The translations under genes and the position numbers were made by a program. The notes under the pieces were generated by a model. The model saw only the letters and a list, made by a program, of their open reading frames with translations, was not told the origin of the DNA and searched no databases. A stretch of 64,000 nt of DNA from NCBI GenBank assembly GCA_037389465.1, contig JAZARR010000187.1:186001-250000 (forward strand), in the 5' to 3' direction. This document shows, piece after piece, positions 40,124 through 54,500 of the stretch (positions are counted from its first letter, which is position 1; each line of letters starts with the position of its first letter). The DNA comes from Baylisascaris procyonis (Eukaryota; Nematoda; Chromadorea; Rhabditida; Ascarididae).

Positions 40124-40682
40124 CAATCGGTCTATCAGGTTTGAAAAAAAAGGACAGGTGGACGTGTTTTGCAGTCAATTACACAGCAAATACAACTACT
40201 CTATGAACATCTAGCACGAGCAGCCGGCTTAATTAAATTATGAATGCATTATACCTTTTTTGTTGCGCATATTTTATTTTATTTTTTAAAGCAGTTAGTG
40301 AACTCGGAAGATGTAACAAGTGAGATCGCAAAAACGCATATGAGTATTACAATTTCTGGCCTATTTCAGCGGCGAAAAAATTCCCACCGTTGAATATACA
40401 AACGAGGAGATCAGCACTTGGCGTATGGTTTACAACGAGTTAACGCGGCTCTATCCAACGCACGCATGTGCTGAGTTCAACTATATTTTTCCACTTTTAC
40501 AACAGAATTGTGGCTACGGTCCTGATGGAATACCTCAATTACAAGATGTGTCGGATTTCTTAAAGAGTGCGTTACTATTATATTCGTTCCTTTACAACAA
40601 TTTACCTGGAGTCTCCTAAAACGACAAAACGAGAACGAGAATGTCGCATTTATACCGCATTCTAGTAGCGCTATATTTTTGC

Positions 40683-40737
<55 letters not shown>

Positions 40738-43700
40738 TGTATATGAATGCATTGAGCATATGAACGTGTGTTGAACAGTTTCAAACTAGGAAATTGCCAA
40801 AGCTCAAGCTTTAAAATGGGGTGGGTGGGGTACTGGCCTCTATACCATGATTTACACCGATCGATCAACTGGGAGAGGGTTTATTGAGGTCTAAACTGAA
40901 AAACTGTTATGCTTTTCACAGTGGCAAATTTTTGATCTCGCATCAGTCCGATCACGAAAAAGCGAATTTTTTGGTGGTTTGTGCGAGCAATATATACGAA
41001 ATACAAAGGCAAAACTTTGCACGTTCAATGTGGAACTGGTTGACCAGGTGAGCAGAATGCCAAGGGCATATCGTGTCAGGTCCTCTGGCATTCTTCCTCA
41101 CCGGTTTTCACCGTATATTGGTGTAAATGTTTCATTCATATACATTCACAAACATGAGTAATCTACTTCAGCCAGCGATCACTAGATAATTTGTAATGAG
41201 ATCTGGTGACTAAAAGAGATGTGAAGAATTTATGCGAGAATGCTGACGCTTAACTTTGAACACAATGATCAAAAACTATGGGTAATCATAAAACTCGCAT
41301 GCCTGGCTTCATATTATCTAAATAAAAAGTGTTTCAGATCTCAGCGCTCACTAACGAATGCAAGAAGACCGAGACAGCTTTATATCGGTGTTAGCTAAGC
41401 TTGCATAGGTTAAGCGATAACCGAATCAACACATTCAAATCATAGAACATTGGAAACCTCTCTTAGCTCATGAAATATTGCAGCACATATTACGATGATC
41501 CTATCCGATCTGAGAAATATATAAAAATGAAAGCTCACGTTTTAGGTTGTACCGGCTTTACGCTTCGTCCAGTTGCGGGTCTGCTTAGCTCGAGGGATTT
41601 CCTTGCTGGGCTCGCTTTTCGGGTATTCCACTCCACACAGTACATACGTCATTCATCCGCTCCCAATTACACTCCCGAACCGTAAGTCCATTTGTCGACA
41701 CGTGACGTGATGTGCCTATAAATTTTCGTTTTATGAAAGAGAAGGGCAAAGTAAATAGACTTTGGCTAAATGCTTCAATGCTTTATAAAGGTAAAACAAG
41801 TGTACAGATGTGCCTAATTACTTATTACAGTCTTATAGAACAAATATATAGGTAGACTTTTGGAATTCGAAAATTTCTCTAGTAGGAAAAATAAATAAAC
41901 TAATGTGCCTTAAGCTATTATTATTTATATTTGTTTAAATAGACAGCGCATAGTTCATGGAAAGTGCATTATATACAAAATGCGTATAGACCAAGACAGG
42001 AGAGCGCATAGTCACAAAACGCATTATACGTATAGACCAGCAGAAACAGCATTGAGACCACATAGGTGAAGGGAAACATTTCGTGAGCATGAACATAGAG
42101 GCAACAGACCACTATTGGGAGATTGGATATTAAGGATGCAAAAGTGATTACCTACGAGAATAAAAAGTGACTACGTTTCCGTCCTTATCAGTTTATGTAT
42201 GCACCTAGGTTATGCGCGGGTCATTGGAAAAGAAAAGAAATGGAAAAGAAAACTGTAGATAAAACTTATATTAAAATGCATGATATGTATAAAAGTTACA
42301 CAAAATCGCACCTACCTCATCGTCACAGTTCGCCCTCTTCCTTTTCTCCAAAACAAGTAGAGCTCGAGCCGCTTTTATCATCGAGCTCCATTTCCATCTC
42401 TACAAGAACAGTTTGTAGTCAAATGTTCCGAGGAAGAAGCTATGCCGGAAGAACAATAATAATAAGGCATTAAATGCCAACGTGGAGCAAAAACGTATCA
42501 CAGTGACGACTAATATAACCTCAACTGATAGCAAACCTTTACGTAAAAAGACGTACTTAATTGTTAAAATATAATTACCCTAAAATTACCGAATTCTAAT
42601 ACCCTAAGAGATAAATATTAGTATGCGTAACCATTACTGTATTAAAATGTAATATAAAACCTAGTGCTATATAGTAGAAGCCAAATGCGATACATCAGAG
42701 TGAATAAAATAAAGGAGAATGAAAATGAAATAAAAATTAAAGCTTTATTATAAAATAAATATGTTGCCGAAGGTTACGATAATTCTAGATAAATTGAAAC
42801 AAAGGAAAATAAAAGGTTTTCAGTAAATATGCCAACAAAAATATGTGAAGAGTCGTGCAAAAAGTTATATTAAAAGGCGAAAGTAAAGAGTTATAAAAAA
42901 TGGGAGAACAAGCCATAAAAAAAGAAACGCCAAATCTAAAAACAGTGTAATAGAAACATTGATTATAAAAGCTATAATAGAAATATTGAGTTTAAAAACT
43001 CGAGTACGTTTAAAATATATTTAGAAAGCTACGTATGTATAAAATACTAAATTAAAAAAATCGTATAGTATAAATTAGAAAGCAAAGAAGACGCAACTAT
43101 CGAGGCGATGGGTGATGGTAAACGGTGATCGAGAAATCTTAGTGTCAATGCTGAAGGCATCGATCGACCTCATAGCAGTAATCCCGCGTAGAGCAATATT
43201 CATATGATCTATGTTTATTGTTAAACTTATCGAAACAAAATGCATAACATTTGAGCTTCACTAAAAAATTCTAACGAAGAAATACTAATACGATACCATA
43301 ATAAAATGTTAAAACTAACACATAGACATCCTATAACAATAAATAAATTAGAATTAAAAAAATAAACGTTGTTCATTTTGAGTTATGAGGTAATGGCCTC
43401 ATGTTGTGTTTGATTTGTATAAATTTTGAAGCCTATTTCCTATTTAAGGGATGTTTGTCACGAGCTGCTTGGACATGTGCCACTCTTCGCTGATGTTGAC
43501 TTTGCTCAATTCTCACAAGAAATTGGTCTTGCGTCACTTGGTGCCTCCGATGAAGTTATCGAAAAACTCGCAACCGTTTGCCCATTTTGTTTCTCCACCC
43601 ATAAAAATTAAGCGCATATGGCGACGTCCTTTATGTATATACATGTGCGCACGCATGTCTTTGATAGACTATGAAACATCTCCTCTCACGTGATTCTTCA

Positions 43701-46700
43701 TTTGTTTTGTTGTAACGCGACCATTACAGAATGTTGCTCAGCCTTCTATAAAATCTATGCAAATTTTTGGACACATCTAGATGTCTACAACTATTGTTGA
43801 TGCGAGAACATCGCCAAATTTCTTAAGTCCAAATTTGAATTGCGTACAATAACGATATTGCTTATATGATTTGAAAAGTTTAAGTTAGGGTCGATGTTCT
43901 GGTATTTGCTGTGCCATTAAAGCACAGACATGCTTCCAGCCATCATTTGTTAAATTAGGATATCATTTCGAAGAAGCATACTGTTCCCCCGCTTATCTTT
44001 TAGAAACACATCTTCCAAATTGTTTCAATTCTGTTCCTTTTTAACGAATGAGGCTGCAAACAGGACCGAATTCATCGACTGTTTAAAATCTATTTGTTTA
44101 CAACAGGAGTTACGTATACTGCCCCTCACTATTTACACAGTTTGAAGACAGTCCAACATATAAATGTGTCTTTATCTGTTGGAACGATGTTCAAGGCTAC
44201 CTCAAAATATGCAAAGAAAACGCATTGTTTGCCAGCACTTGGGATGCCTTATTATTGACTAATAAACTTAGGTGATCTATACCGTATAAACTGAAAGAGT
44301 AATACATTTTCAGCTCTACTGGTTCACTGTGGAATTTGGTATTTGCATGCAAAATGGTGAGCGCAAAGCATTCGGCGCCGGTTTGTTAAGCTCATTCGGC
44401 GAATTACAGTATGCCCTTTCTGATAAGGTTCTCATTTAGATATTTCAAGTTTATTTTTTTATGACACAAATGTTGCTTTCGGAAAAAAAGAAACCAGAAA
44501 AAGACGTTGAGATCAGTGATTAATGTCTATTACCGTCATTAAATCACCAAAAGACACAGGAAAGCAAAATCACCAGGAGGCTTAAGCCAGACTCGCCTAA
44601 TGTATGACAGTTTCGAGAGATGACTCTTTCGTTGATGAATGTGGGATTTTATCCACTTCTTAGGAAGATTTTAAGCCAGATATAGAAATTCATTCGCTTA
44701 AATTAAGTTCATCTCAATATATCCTTAATTCATCTCATCGTCTTAAAAGATTCATTTCGAAATAGACGAGAGAGGGCTCAGAAAAGTTGTAAAACCATAT
44801 CGTTTACACTTATGGCGCATGTCATACATTAAGTGCTCAAGCGTATGATATAGTCTACGTTCTCCGTATCCGTTTTTACGGCTCTTTTTAAATTTTCCTG
44901 GTTTGCTATACTCGAAGGGATTTCGCAAAAATAAAATGCATCCAGTACATTCTGAAACATACGTAGATGCGATACCAGCTCATGGGTAGAGATAACTATC
45001 CCATTCGTTTATTCCGGAACAAGCGTTTATTTGAAGCAAAAAATGGAACAGAAAGTAAAAGAAACAAAAAATAGCGGGATGGGAAAAGCTGTTCCACTAT
45101 GACTGCCTTTGTTAAAATAAATTAGCAAGCGCTCTGTTTTCGCTTTACTATTCTATTCCACTATCTGCTGTGATAATCATTAAAAAAACAGCACTATTAT
45201 AGCCCAAGATTGAGCATTTCGATCCGGCCGTAACATCGATAACGAATTATCCAATTACCGAATATCAACCAAAGTATTTTCTCGCCAATTCGTTTGCCGA
45301 TGCGAAAGCAAAATTAACGTTAAGATTCTTTCTTATTCGTTTCGACTTTATGGATTCCTTTCAGAAATTAACCAATGTGTCGACAAATTAAAAACTGATT
45401 TACGTCAACTCTTCTCTGCATATACAAAACTTCTCGCTTATTTGCTAGTCTCCAGTGCCACTTATTTTGTTTGAAAACATTCAAATTTTTTGACTTGCAA
45501 TGATTCGCCTGATTGTTTTTATTGATCGATTAGAAAATCAATGTTTATCATAAACTGGTAATGGTTAAAACCTATTGAAAGTTTCCAACAAGATAATAAA
45601 TTCGAACATTCACTTACTCTTATAAGATAGCAGTAATTGTAATATACTACTCTAGAACGACATAAAGGATTATTGGCCCAATGGCAATTCTGTGAACGGT
45701 TATAATAAAAAGCAAGAAAGCGATAATAAAAATTGCAGCTCGTGGGCTGCGTTGATTCCGAGACCGTTCCAAGTGCGCTATAATCCATATACGCAACGCA
45801 TTGAAATCCTCGACAGGATTTCCTCAGTTCAACGGCTCGTTAGAGATATCAAAGGTTGAAAATATTACAAGCCTATTTTCAAAAAAAAGAGTCTCTACAA
45901 ACATCACCTTCCCTGTTATCCATATAAGGATGCAAGTATTCTTTTAATTATAATAATCACTCACCTAATCTTTGATATTCGTATCCAAGATTCAAATACG
46001 CGCATTTTGGAGTCGACAGAATCGGTTTTCATATCGGCCACGTTGCCATACTTGTGCAAAAAATATTTCTTCTACGGTCTTTTCACGAGCATTTGCTTCA
46101 GCTGAAATAAGAACACATTATCATTTGGTTTATTAGCTATTGACAAGCTTTGAAACGGGTCGGTTTGATGAATTGAGTGCAAAGCGCTTATCATGATAAA
46201 CCAAATTCTAAATCCTAACGAATCAACATGCAAAAAAAAAAACTAAAAGAATCCAATTTGAGAAAATGCAATGAGCTTGCAATAAAGAAAATAGACCATC
46301 TATAAAATAAAAATAATCAGTTTTAATTCGATCGATTATGTTAAAAAATGCAAATTTCCGGTCCCTTTTCAGCATCGTTTATTGTCTTCCAGATTGGCTG
46401 ATCGATTTGAAGTCGTGCTAAGTGAGGACCTTGCACTATAGATTTCATAGCTCGAATTCTGTTTGTTCGCAATTGAAGCAGTTGGGTAGATAGACGCACA
46501 TATATACGAATAAACATATCCTAATATAGACGTAAATATGTAGGAATAAATAAATATATCTTAATAATGCGCCTTGCAGATGCGAGTTTATATAAACGCG
46601 TTGAAAAATCCATTCTCTATTGCTGTATCAACGAAAAAACCATTAAGGTCGCATTAGAACTAAATTTACTAGATATATTCATCAATTTTTTCGCAACAGA

Positions 46701-46782
46701 AGATTTTCTCGCACTAATCATTTATTTACTTTCAGGAGAAATGATGACGCTGGAAGATGCTCTCACCAAGTTGAAGGCATAA
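36003..46782 (+). CDS. pah-1: Phenylalanine-4-hydroxylase (aromatic amino acid hydroxylase), eleven exons
   Basis: Exons: 36003-36188, 36543-36732, 37332-37426, 39182-39249, 40370-40566, 41546-41681, 43449-43575, 44314-44427, 45203-45318, 45739-45854, 46736-46782; 1392 nt, 463 aa, close to the usual length of about 450. The enzyme converts phenylalanine to tyrosine with tetrahydrobiopterin, O2 and ferrous iron. Residues about 41-110 are the ACT regulatory domain ([17 protein letters not shown], then [10 protein letters not shown]). The catalytic domain starts at VPWFP (128-132) and contains [12 protein letters not shown], the iron ligands His295 and His300 in CHELLGH, and Glu340 in WFTVEFG. 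The C-terminus ([17 protein letters not shown], then a short helix) is the tetramerisation segment. [10 protein letters not shown] and FGELQY favour phenylalanine over tryptophan hydroxylase. Ser27 aligns with the human regulatory Ser16. Intron 2 has a GC donor. The start could lie further 5' (see 32079-32157). Confidence 0.93.
38014..38241 (+). other. Coding-like frame inside hydroxylase intron 3, unassigned
   Basis: The plus strand is open for 75 codons with varied composition (contains [20 protein letters not shown] followed by [11 protein letters not shown]). The opposite strand is open here too. It does not match any hydroxylase segment and including it would disrupt a domain whose flanking exons join cleanly. 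It may be a mobile-element remnant or a small nested gene; I recognise no family. Confidence 0.2.
38461..38494 (+). repeat. G-rich tract with quadruplex potential
   Basis: Runs of 11, 5 and 5 guanines plus GG pairs lie within 34 bases on the sense strand of hydroxylase intron 3. The spacing is compatible with an intramolecular G-quadruplex. Confidence 0.7.
39099..39140. repeat. Perfect inverted repeat, 15-bp arms, 12-bp loop
   Basis: ttattaagatgtgat (39099-39113) is followed after 12 bases by its exact reverse complement (39126-39140). The hairpin would sit 41 bases before hydroxylase exon 4, near where the branch point should be. Confidence 0.9.
40034..40132. repeat. (TA)n array flanked by inverted repeats
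   Basis: A pure TA array (about 40047-40119) is bounded by ccaattgcaacat on the left and atgttgcaatcgg on the right, which are reverse complements with one mismatch. The whole 99 bp is therefore a near-perfect palindrome. It lies in hydroxylase intron 4, 238 bp before exon 5. Confidence 0.9.
40684..40734. repeat. (TA)n microsatellite
   Basis: About 25 TA units in hydroxylase intron 5, 118 bp after exon 40370-40566. Confidence 0.95.
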
Positions 46783-49700
46783 TGCAATTTTCCTGGATTT
46801 GTTTTTGATTTGAATGCAGCACAAATTTCCTGAGCTTGGTTGAATTTATAGTTAAGGTTTACTTTACTACGTTGATGATTGTCAAATATATTGAAAAGAT
46901 ACATTCGAATCGAAGCGAAACTATAATTCCAATTTTGTTCAAAACACGCTATTCGATCGTTCAATACTCGGAACCCGCATCATCATTTCTCGTTCAAGCT
47001 CATTGCAAGTTTTGCTTAGCTTTAAAATCAATGCAAGTCGCAAAAGCTTGAAACGCAAAACTCAACTCATTCTAAACCAAATCGAGGATTATTTACTCGC
47101 AGAGTGAACTTATCATAACAGACGATAAGGTCAATTTGTGACAAAGAATATTTCACCATAAAACTCAGCGTCTATTCGACATAAGAGCAAGAATGAGAGT
47201 CCAGGCCAATTTGGGTTGAAGGATATCGGAAATGAACACGAAGCGTTTTTCATCTGGGATATTAATTTTCGCAAAGCGCTGCCACGTATCGAGATGAAAG
47301 AAGCTTTTCGCTAGCGAACAGATGAAAAAGCATAGCTTGGAAAATGTAAACGAGTTCATGCGCTTGGCTACGGCTGGCCCTAGTTATAGCTATGGCAGGT
47401 CTAAGAAAATATGACAAAGCCATCTCGAAGATTGAAATCAAGTAACCGGATGGGTTAATGTGCCTCACCGACTCTGCTATATATACGTTCTCGTCCAATC
47501 ACCTAAACCCTCCATCACAGGTTATTTGGTCTGGTTGAGACCGAGCTTAGGCACTTGGTACCGGCCAAGCTTTTCCAACATGTTGAAAAATAGGCAAACA
47601 TGAAGTTACGCTTTCAAACGATATACTTTCTAAACACGTGACACATTAGCAAATCTTGTATTTATTTACAAAAAGTATTTCCGACGTTAATATTTGAAGA
47701 GGGGAGGGGCATTTGCAACTTACACAAAACAAACTTCAACATACACACGGAATGAACAAGAAATATTAAGATGAAATGTAACACATGGTACTAGCTGATG
47801 CACAATGTACCATATTTTATCCCCCATAACCACTGGACTTAAAGCCTTCATAAATTTTTGGAATAGGCATGCATTTGGAAGAGAAATCAGAGCAGCCCAG
47901 GGCCCATAGTTTGCAAATAAGAGGAACAGTATATGACTGGTCTTTTAACGAACACGAAGCCCCTCCATCTAAGGCGGCAGACTATACGGCAAATATGCAT
48001 GAAACTCCAGCACATTATCCTGAACCATATTATGCACGAATCATCGTAACTTCCTGACAAAACGAACAATTCAAACCACAAAATCTCAGCTTTCTTGATG
48101 AGAAGAGTTCTCAAAACGATTAATGAAGATATATTAATTCTGTGTCATCTGAAGCAGATGGCTGTACGAATCCCTAAACAAGAAATCACTACTGTTTCAA
48201 CCCGACTGTCGAAACAATCGGGATGGCTAAAGCATAATTCCGAAAATGTTTCGATGAGGTCTTCTTGAAAATCCTGCTAGCATAAATTTCGTTTTGATAT
48301 GAACATGATACCTTGATGATTTTGTCGACTGAAATAAAACACTTCCAAAAAGTCATTTCTTAGCCGCATATACATAAAAACTGATTCATAAACTTATACA
48401 GCCGTTCTGTGTTGATAGCTCAAAAAGCGCCTCATCATTCATAGCAAGATTCCAGATATTATTTCGTCTACGGTGTAGACTATATTCACCTCATTTCATC
48501 GCGAAAGCTTTTAAGATTCGTGAACGGAAATTAAGGTACAAAGAGATTCAGGCACATACGTATACGCGCACAAATAATGTTGCCATAACGCATTATTGCA
48601 GGAATTTACAAGATCGAATGGAAATTCCGCATAAACTCGAAGACACTTGGAACTTGTGGATTCTTTGGCCTTCTAAGGTCGTCCTTATTGCCGAAAGCCT
48701 TGAAATTCCCATCCGAAGGGATGCATTTTCAAGAGAAGACATCCTTTCCCATAATTTCAAATGAGGGAAACAATTTCACGGTCATTTTAAGGATTAATTA
48801 GCAAGTTTAGCGCTAGATTCCGCTAGCAAAGTTTATAGGCCTGTTGGTTTCTCTCTTCAGTAGCAGTAATTTGACCTCCTTATTCATAGTCGGCTTGATA
48901 CTGCCGCCTATCACTAAGCTGTCAAAGTGGAAGCCATGGCTTCCCCTAGCACTGACTATGGGGAAGAGAATTAAACCCGGAAATGGATATTTCAAAGATA
49001 AAAGGAGGAACGATTCTCTCATTGAAAAGATACATTACCGGAAAACGGCAGTAATCAATGATATCATACAGTAAACAATGATATCATAATCATAAACAAT
49101 GACATCATACATAAACAACGATATTATAATATTTGCATAAAATACAAGGCCATGAACAAGTGTTTGGGCAATGATCGCAATATTATGCACAAAATATGGC
49201 GAGGTATGTTGCCGATTTGCATTCACGGCGAAATGGTTATAACGCAACCACGGAAGAAGGCGAATCGAGACAGTCTAAAAACATCATTGGACCCTCACTA
49301 TCAATAAAACTGATGACTTTCCGGGGAAGTTGGTGCCGCAAAACGATCACTGCTACATTTCTAAACAAAAACTTTCGCGCATAATCAAGCTTCACTTAAA
49401 AATCTTCGCATACCTTTCTGCACCTGTTGAAATCCAAAAACTGCATAAATGTGTTATCTGTGTTTCACTTGAACATATGCTCACCACCAAAAAACAGTAA
49501 TACGATGGAAATTTAGCTGTTTAGCCATATTATTGACTTTTCAAAAGGAACTAATCGGTGAGTAATAAGACCCGCCTATCTGCTATGCCGTTTGGTGCTT
49601 ATGATAGATGCTGAAAGGTACACGTCGAAAAATTTCACCAATAAAAATGGAATACATACTATTTATACATCACATAATTCTATTTCACACTTTCAAATTC

Positions 49701-51562
49701 AAAAAAGGACAGGTGTAAATGCATTCAAATGATACGCAAAATAGACACCTGCATAGCAATCACCCATCATACAAACTGAATATACAACTATTCATCCCTC
49801 TTATTGCCACCTTTAGTGACACAAATATTCTATATGCCGTAAAATTGAGAAATGTGGGTATGTCGAGCGGCCTTAAAATATTTCGGAGATTTCATTAATC
49901 TAAGAGGTGCTAAATTATAAGAGATGTCACCAAATTAGCGCTGGTGACGGAGATTTTCAAAGCATCTTGAGCCTTAGTTTGTTATGATACCTTATTTTTA
50001 GATTGCACATTTCCCAACGTGAAAAACAGCTTTAGGTGCTTTAGAACTTTCCACATTTTGAAAAAAAAAAATCTTGTTTTTAGGATTTCGTATCATGCTA
50101 AGGATGTTAAAGTAACCAAAGACAGTTTGACGTCTGTTGAGCTGCTAGCCCCTCGAGTTGTGGAATCGCGGCTCCAATGAACTTTTCTTTTCCACTTTGT
50201 TCCTCGTCGAGACGGGTTCGTCAACCACCGCAACATGCACCTAAATTTTTTTTTTGATTTTCACTTCAATGTTTTCAAATAATTACATAAAATTTTTGGA
50301 TTCCTTATTGTTGAAGTGAAATATCCCCATACAAAATTTTGATTGAAATTACTATTTCATTACCGCATAAATTGCAACACATTGAATCTTTCTTATTGTT
50401 CCACTCATGCACACACAACTTATTGAATTTAAACAATGTGTGTATGTATGTGTTACTGTTTCTTTGATCCCATTCGTTGCTGAACTCAAGAGATTTGTTG
50501 TTATAGTGATTTGCTCTTATTGCTGTGTAAATATTTGATCCTCATCAATGAAGTTCACTCCATTAATGCTGCAATTAGCTTATGACTCGAATCATAAATC
50601 ATGAAAATGCTTAAAGTTGCTCGACAACTCTTTAAACAATCTGCAGAAATTGTAACCTTCATAACTAATACATTCGCTTTATAAAATATGGCTTGTTTGA
50701 ATTGGTGGAAAATATCTGCGAAAATGCGAATGGAGCTAATCAAAAAAAAAAAAAAAAAAATCGCAATAATTCTTGACTCCTTCGCAGTGGAGTCGGAATG
50801 CCGAACGGAACAGCTCTCCCCACCCCTCCTTCCTTCCCTCCTCCCTTCGTACGCCGCCGCTAATACTTCATACCGCTAACATTCCTGCTTGTTACCATAT
50901 TGCGTTACCCGTGCAACACCAGAATCAATCCTAATATTGTTATCACTAATAATACTGCTCCTGTTCCTATTCACTCTTTACCACCGTTACAAGCACTCAT
51001 CACTACTCACTTATAGCCTGTCCTTAATAACCAATAGCAATTCAGGTAGGAGAGGTTCCCATCCACTTTGAGTGGGGATGGATGGAAAGCAAAACATGTG
51101 AACTGCCGAGAAGCGAGGGGATGATCACCTACAAATACCTAAAAACTCGATAAGAGGAATTTTGATACTAGTTGGCAGGTAGTTCTGCAGGGCGCCCCTC
51201 CTCTCACAAGCTTAGCCGACCTTACTAGGTATATAGGATCACTTTCCCACCAAATTAGGCAAAACACACCTAAGAGACATTTGGCAGATGCATTAGTTAC
51301 TAAGTCGTCGACTACCCTCACTGGGCCCATCACCTATCACACTTTGCATATTCAATGCCATAATATGCTCATAAAATGTGTCATTGAATCACTTATGGTG
51401 CTTTGTCCATTTCATTTTCTTGCTATTCTTGCATATGTTATCTCTACTACCATGCTACCTTTATTGCGACATTACTATCTTCTTCGAAACTTCCAACATT
51501 CTCAGTCACGTCACCCCTATGCTTGTAAAAGAACTTAGTGTTCAGCATCACCCCTGCCATAA
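46783..51562. other. Convergent intergenic region between hydroxylase and PTR genes
   Basis: Both flanking genes end here. The minus strand at 47498-47165 has two overlapping frames (one containing HINPSGYLISIFEMALSYFL, the other NIPDEKRFVFISDILQPKLA, both ending in stops) that look like a frameshifted old coding sequence. The plus strand at 47869-48057 is a polar 62-codon frame (VYDWSFNEHEAPPSKAADYT). At 48590-49080 several frames on both strands lack stops, as in repeat-derived DNA. A short degenerate repeat (aaacaatgatatcata) is at about 49045-49135, and a poly(A) run near 50742-50760. None could be assigned. Confidence 0.4.
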
Positions 51563-54500
51563 TCAAAGATGGTGAATGAACCAGCCGTTTAAACAACGAA
51601 CCTTTTGAGTGGCGGCACTGGCCTGTGGAGCGTTCTTGCTGAGTGGTAATGCACCAAAAACAACCGGCAAAACGATGAGACCATGGAAAAGACCAAGTCC
51701 GACGACTAGTATAACAACCTTGACGAATACCTTCACCATATAGGCTTGAATTATCGCTAATACGCATAAACTGAGCACTGTTGAAATGCCAGCCTGTGAC
51801 ATAGGCCATGCGATTGAAATCAGTGCATGCCGCAACCTCTCTCTTTTATCCTGAAAATACCTTTCAAGATATTAGGCTGCTCCGAATGTTTCATTTTATT
51901 GCAGCAATTCATTCAACTAAGCAAGTACAACTTCCACTTGGAATCATAGTTGGTTCAATGCCGTGATATCTCGATTTCCTACACAACAGAACAGTACATC
52001 CACAGCAATCGCGGTACTATTTACGCTATTCGATATGATTTGCAAGTCAGCGCGATGATAATGTGGTTGCAGGAATGACAAACTCGATGTCACGATAGCT
52101 GCGCTATATGGAAACTAAATTAGCTGTTTAAGATTCAAGCCTAGTTTCCTAATTAAGCTCAAGGTAATTTTTAACCCTACATTAATTGCTTGAACAATCG
52201 CTCTACCCCATCCATTAGTGCACATGAAGTAAGGCGAAATGTGCGTCAATTCCGCTCTCTAACACATATGCGATACGCACATATCTTGTTATCCGTTCCG
52301 TAGATTGATAACTGATGAAAAAAATTCATTTTAGCAAAACGAATAGTACTGCACGCTGCAAACAAACGTTGACGCATGTGGTGACAAACTATATAATGGG
52401 AACTGGTAAGTGAGACTCACCGTGATTTGGCCTTTGTAATAATGAAAAGTGATATGGGCGATGAAATCCACCGAGAATCCGATCGCCATAAGTGTTGTGG
52501 CCATTGAAATTGGATCCAAATCAACGTCCCAATGGCTTAATGCACCAAAGATGCCCAAATTTATCGAGAGGATCGATAGTGTCGACGTGAGGATAGTTGT
52601 AACGCACGGTGTGAAGATCATCAATACAACTGCCATACACAAGAAAGCAAAGATAACCGTTGATTTCGTGACCGGAACAATCGTAAGCAGCTGCAAATGA
52701 ATCCAATATTAAGAAGAACGATGTGAAACTTCTTAAGCATTAGAGATGGGCACCTCCATCTCCTTCCCCTTCCCTATCTCTTCAAACTTGAATATTTTTG
52801 TGCCGATTAGACAACAAACCTTCGCAAAAATTTCTAAAATAACGAAATTCCTAAATATTCAACCTACTTTCAAAATCTCCCCACAGCTATATTTCCAATC
52901 TCTGTCTGGCTATCTTTGCTTGACCCACCTCGTCAGTTCAGGCAGCATTTAAGCATTCCTTTGTTTCTTTCTGCTACTTTAACTCCTCGAATTTCTAAGT
53001 CATTTCCTTTTATGGCAAAAGAGAAAATTTGAGGTTAAAGAGGATCGATGGATACTTATGAATGTTCCGCATTATCTTTCAACTTTTATTGATATCTCTA
53101 CGCCCATGTATCACACTCATCTATTTCGATATAAGTAATGAATGAAAATAGATCTCTTTTATAATTTTCAATCAGCCTATTCAAAGAAAAGAATAACCTC
53201 GACAAGTGTTATGCAAAACAACCTGATAACAATTATATCAACATTATCGTGCATAGCCGATCTCTCTCAGTGAAATTTTTCAAAACAATGTATACAAACA
53301 ATCACTTAAGAATTAATTCCCAATCATTTTGCCCATTACTGACTTAACCCACGTGATCTCTAATGACTAAACTGCTTTTTCACTCTTTCTGAAGTTAAAC
53401 AATAAGGAAACGGGTACACCTATTTAGATAACATCCCTCTTCATTTCAAATTATAACAGAACAAAGAATATATTGCAAGTGATAACTTTCCGTTGAATCA
53501 TTCGTAATGTTTCTTCAGACGTTACAACAAAAATACTAAAATATCACCTATCATCCAATGAAGCCAAATGGGATTATCCTAGCTCAACGTCTTTGTAAAG
53601 GGATCTTCAGCTTTTACAACTTGCACAAAAATAATAGTAAACAACAAGCGTGTTATGCTGCAATATAATATCTCAACACTGATTATAAAAGCTTTAAATT
53701 ATGGTAGTATGATGAAATAATCCAATCTATTGCTCAATAAACAAAACTTACAGATCATCAATAATTCCCCCTCAAAAAAATAGAATTCATTTCGAATTTG
53801 GATGATGCAAAGAAATTATGCATACTAAATGGATACTGCATCTGAGCCCTCCAATGCCTATGCCATATAAACGTATGAACAACGCGTTTCGTAAGAAATA
53901 TGCGATGCTTATAATTTACCTTCATCACATCCTTATAAAGAAACCTAAACTTCCAAATTCACTACAAAATACTTTCAGTTTTTTTTTCAATCAGCGTTTA
54001 CGCTGAGAAATCCTGCAATAACAGCAAGCAACAATTCGCCAATCATCAAAGAATCCATGCTCCCATGGACAAAACCTATACTTAAAAAATGGTCTAATAT
54101 AGGCTAGTCTATTAGATCATATCCACAACATCTAAAAGCGCTTTTAGAACGGACTATAAAGATCGAAAAGCGAACCTGATCTGAGTACATACTGAACGGC
54201 TCGTAGATAGTCACGTTGAGGTGAGAAAATTCGTTCGCAATATTTCGCCACTCTTGAAGTAGTTGCAATCGTTCCGACCATTCTACTGCATCTTTAAAGC
54301 CTGTTGAAAAGAAGAACTTTTGTATACATGAGGGCCTCTCCTCTTCGCAATCCCTGCAATAACGCATCATCACCTTCCAATAGAGTCAAAAGAAAAACCA
54401 ATTTATTGTGGCAGCAAAACGTCAAGTAACCTCGCAAGGTCTTTAGTGAAAAGAATATCTGAATCATCTATCCTCCACTAAATACCTCGATCAGAAAACT

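Noticed and set aside
52449..52700. 83-codon plus-strand ORF
   Set aside because: It is the antisense shadow of PTR exon 52690-52421.
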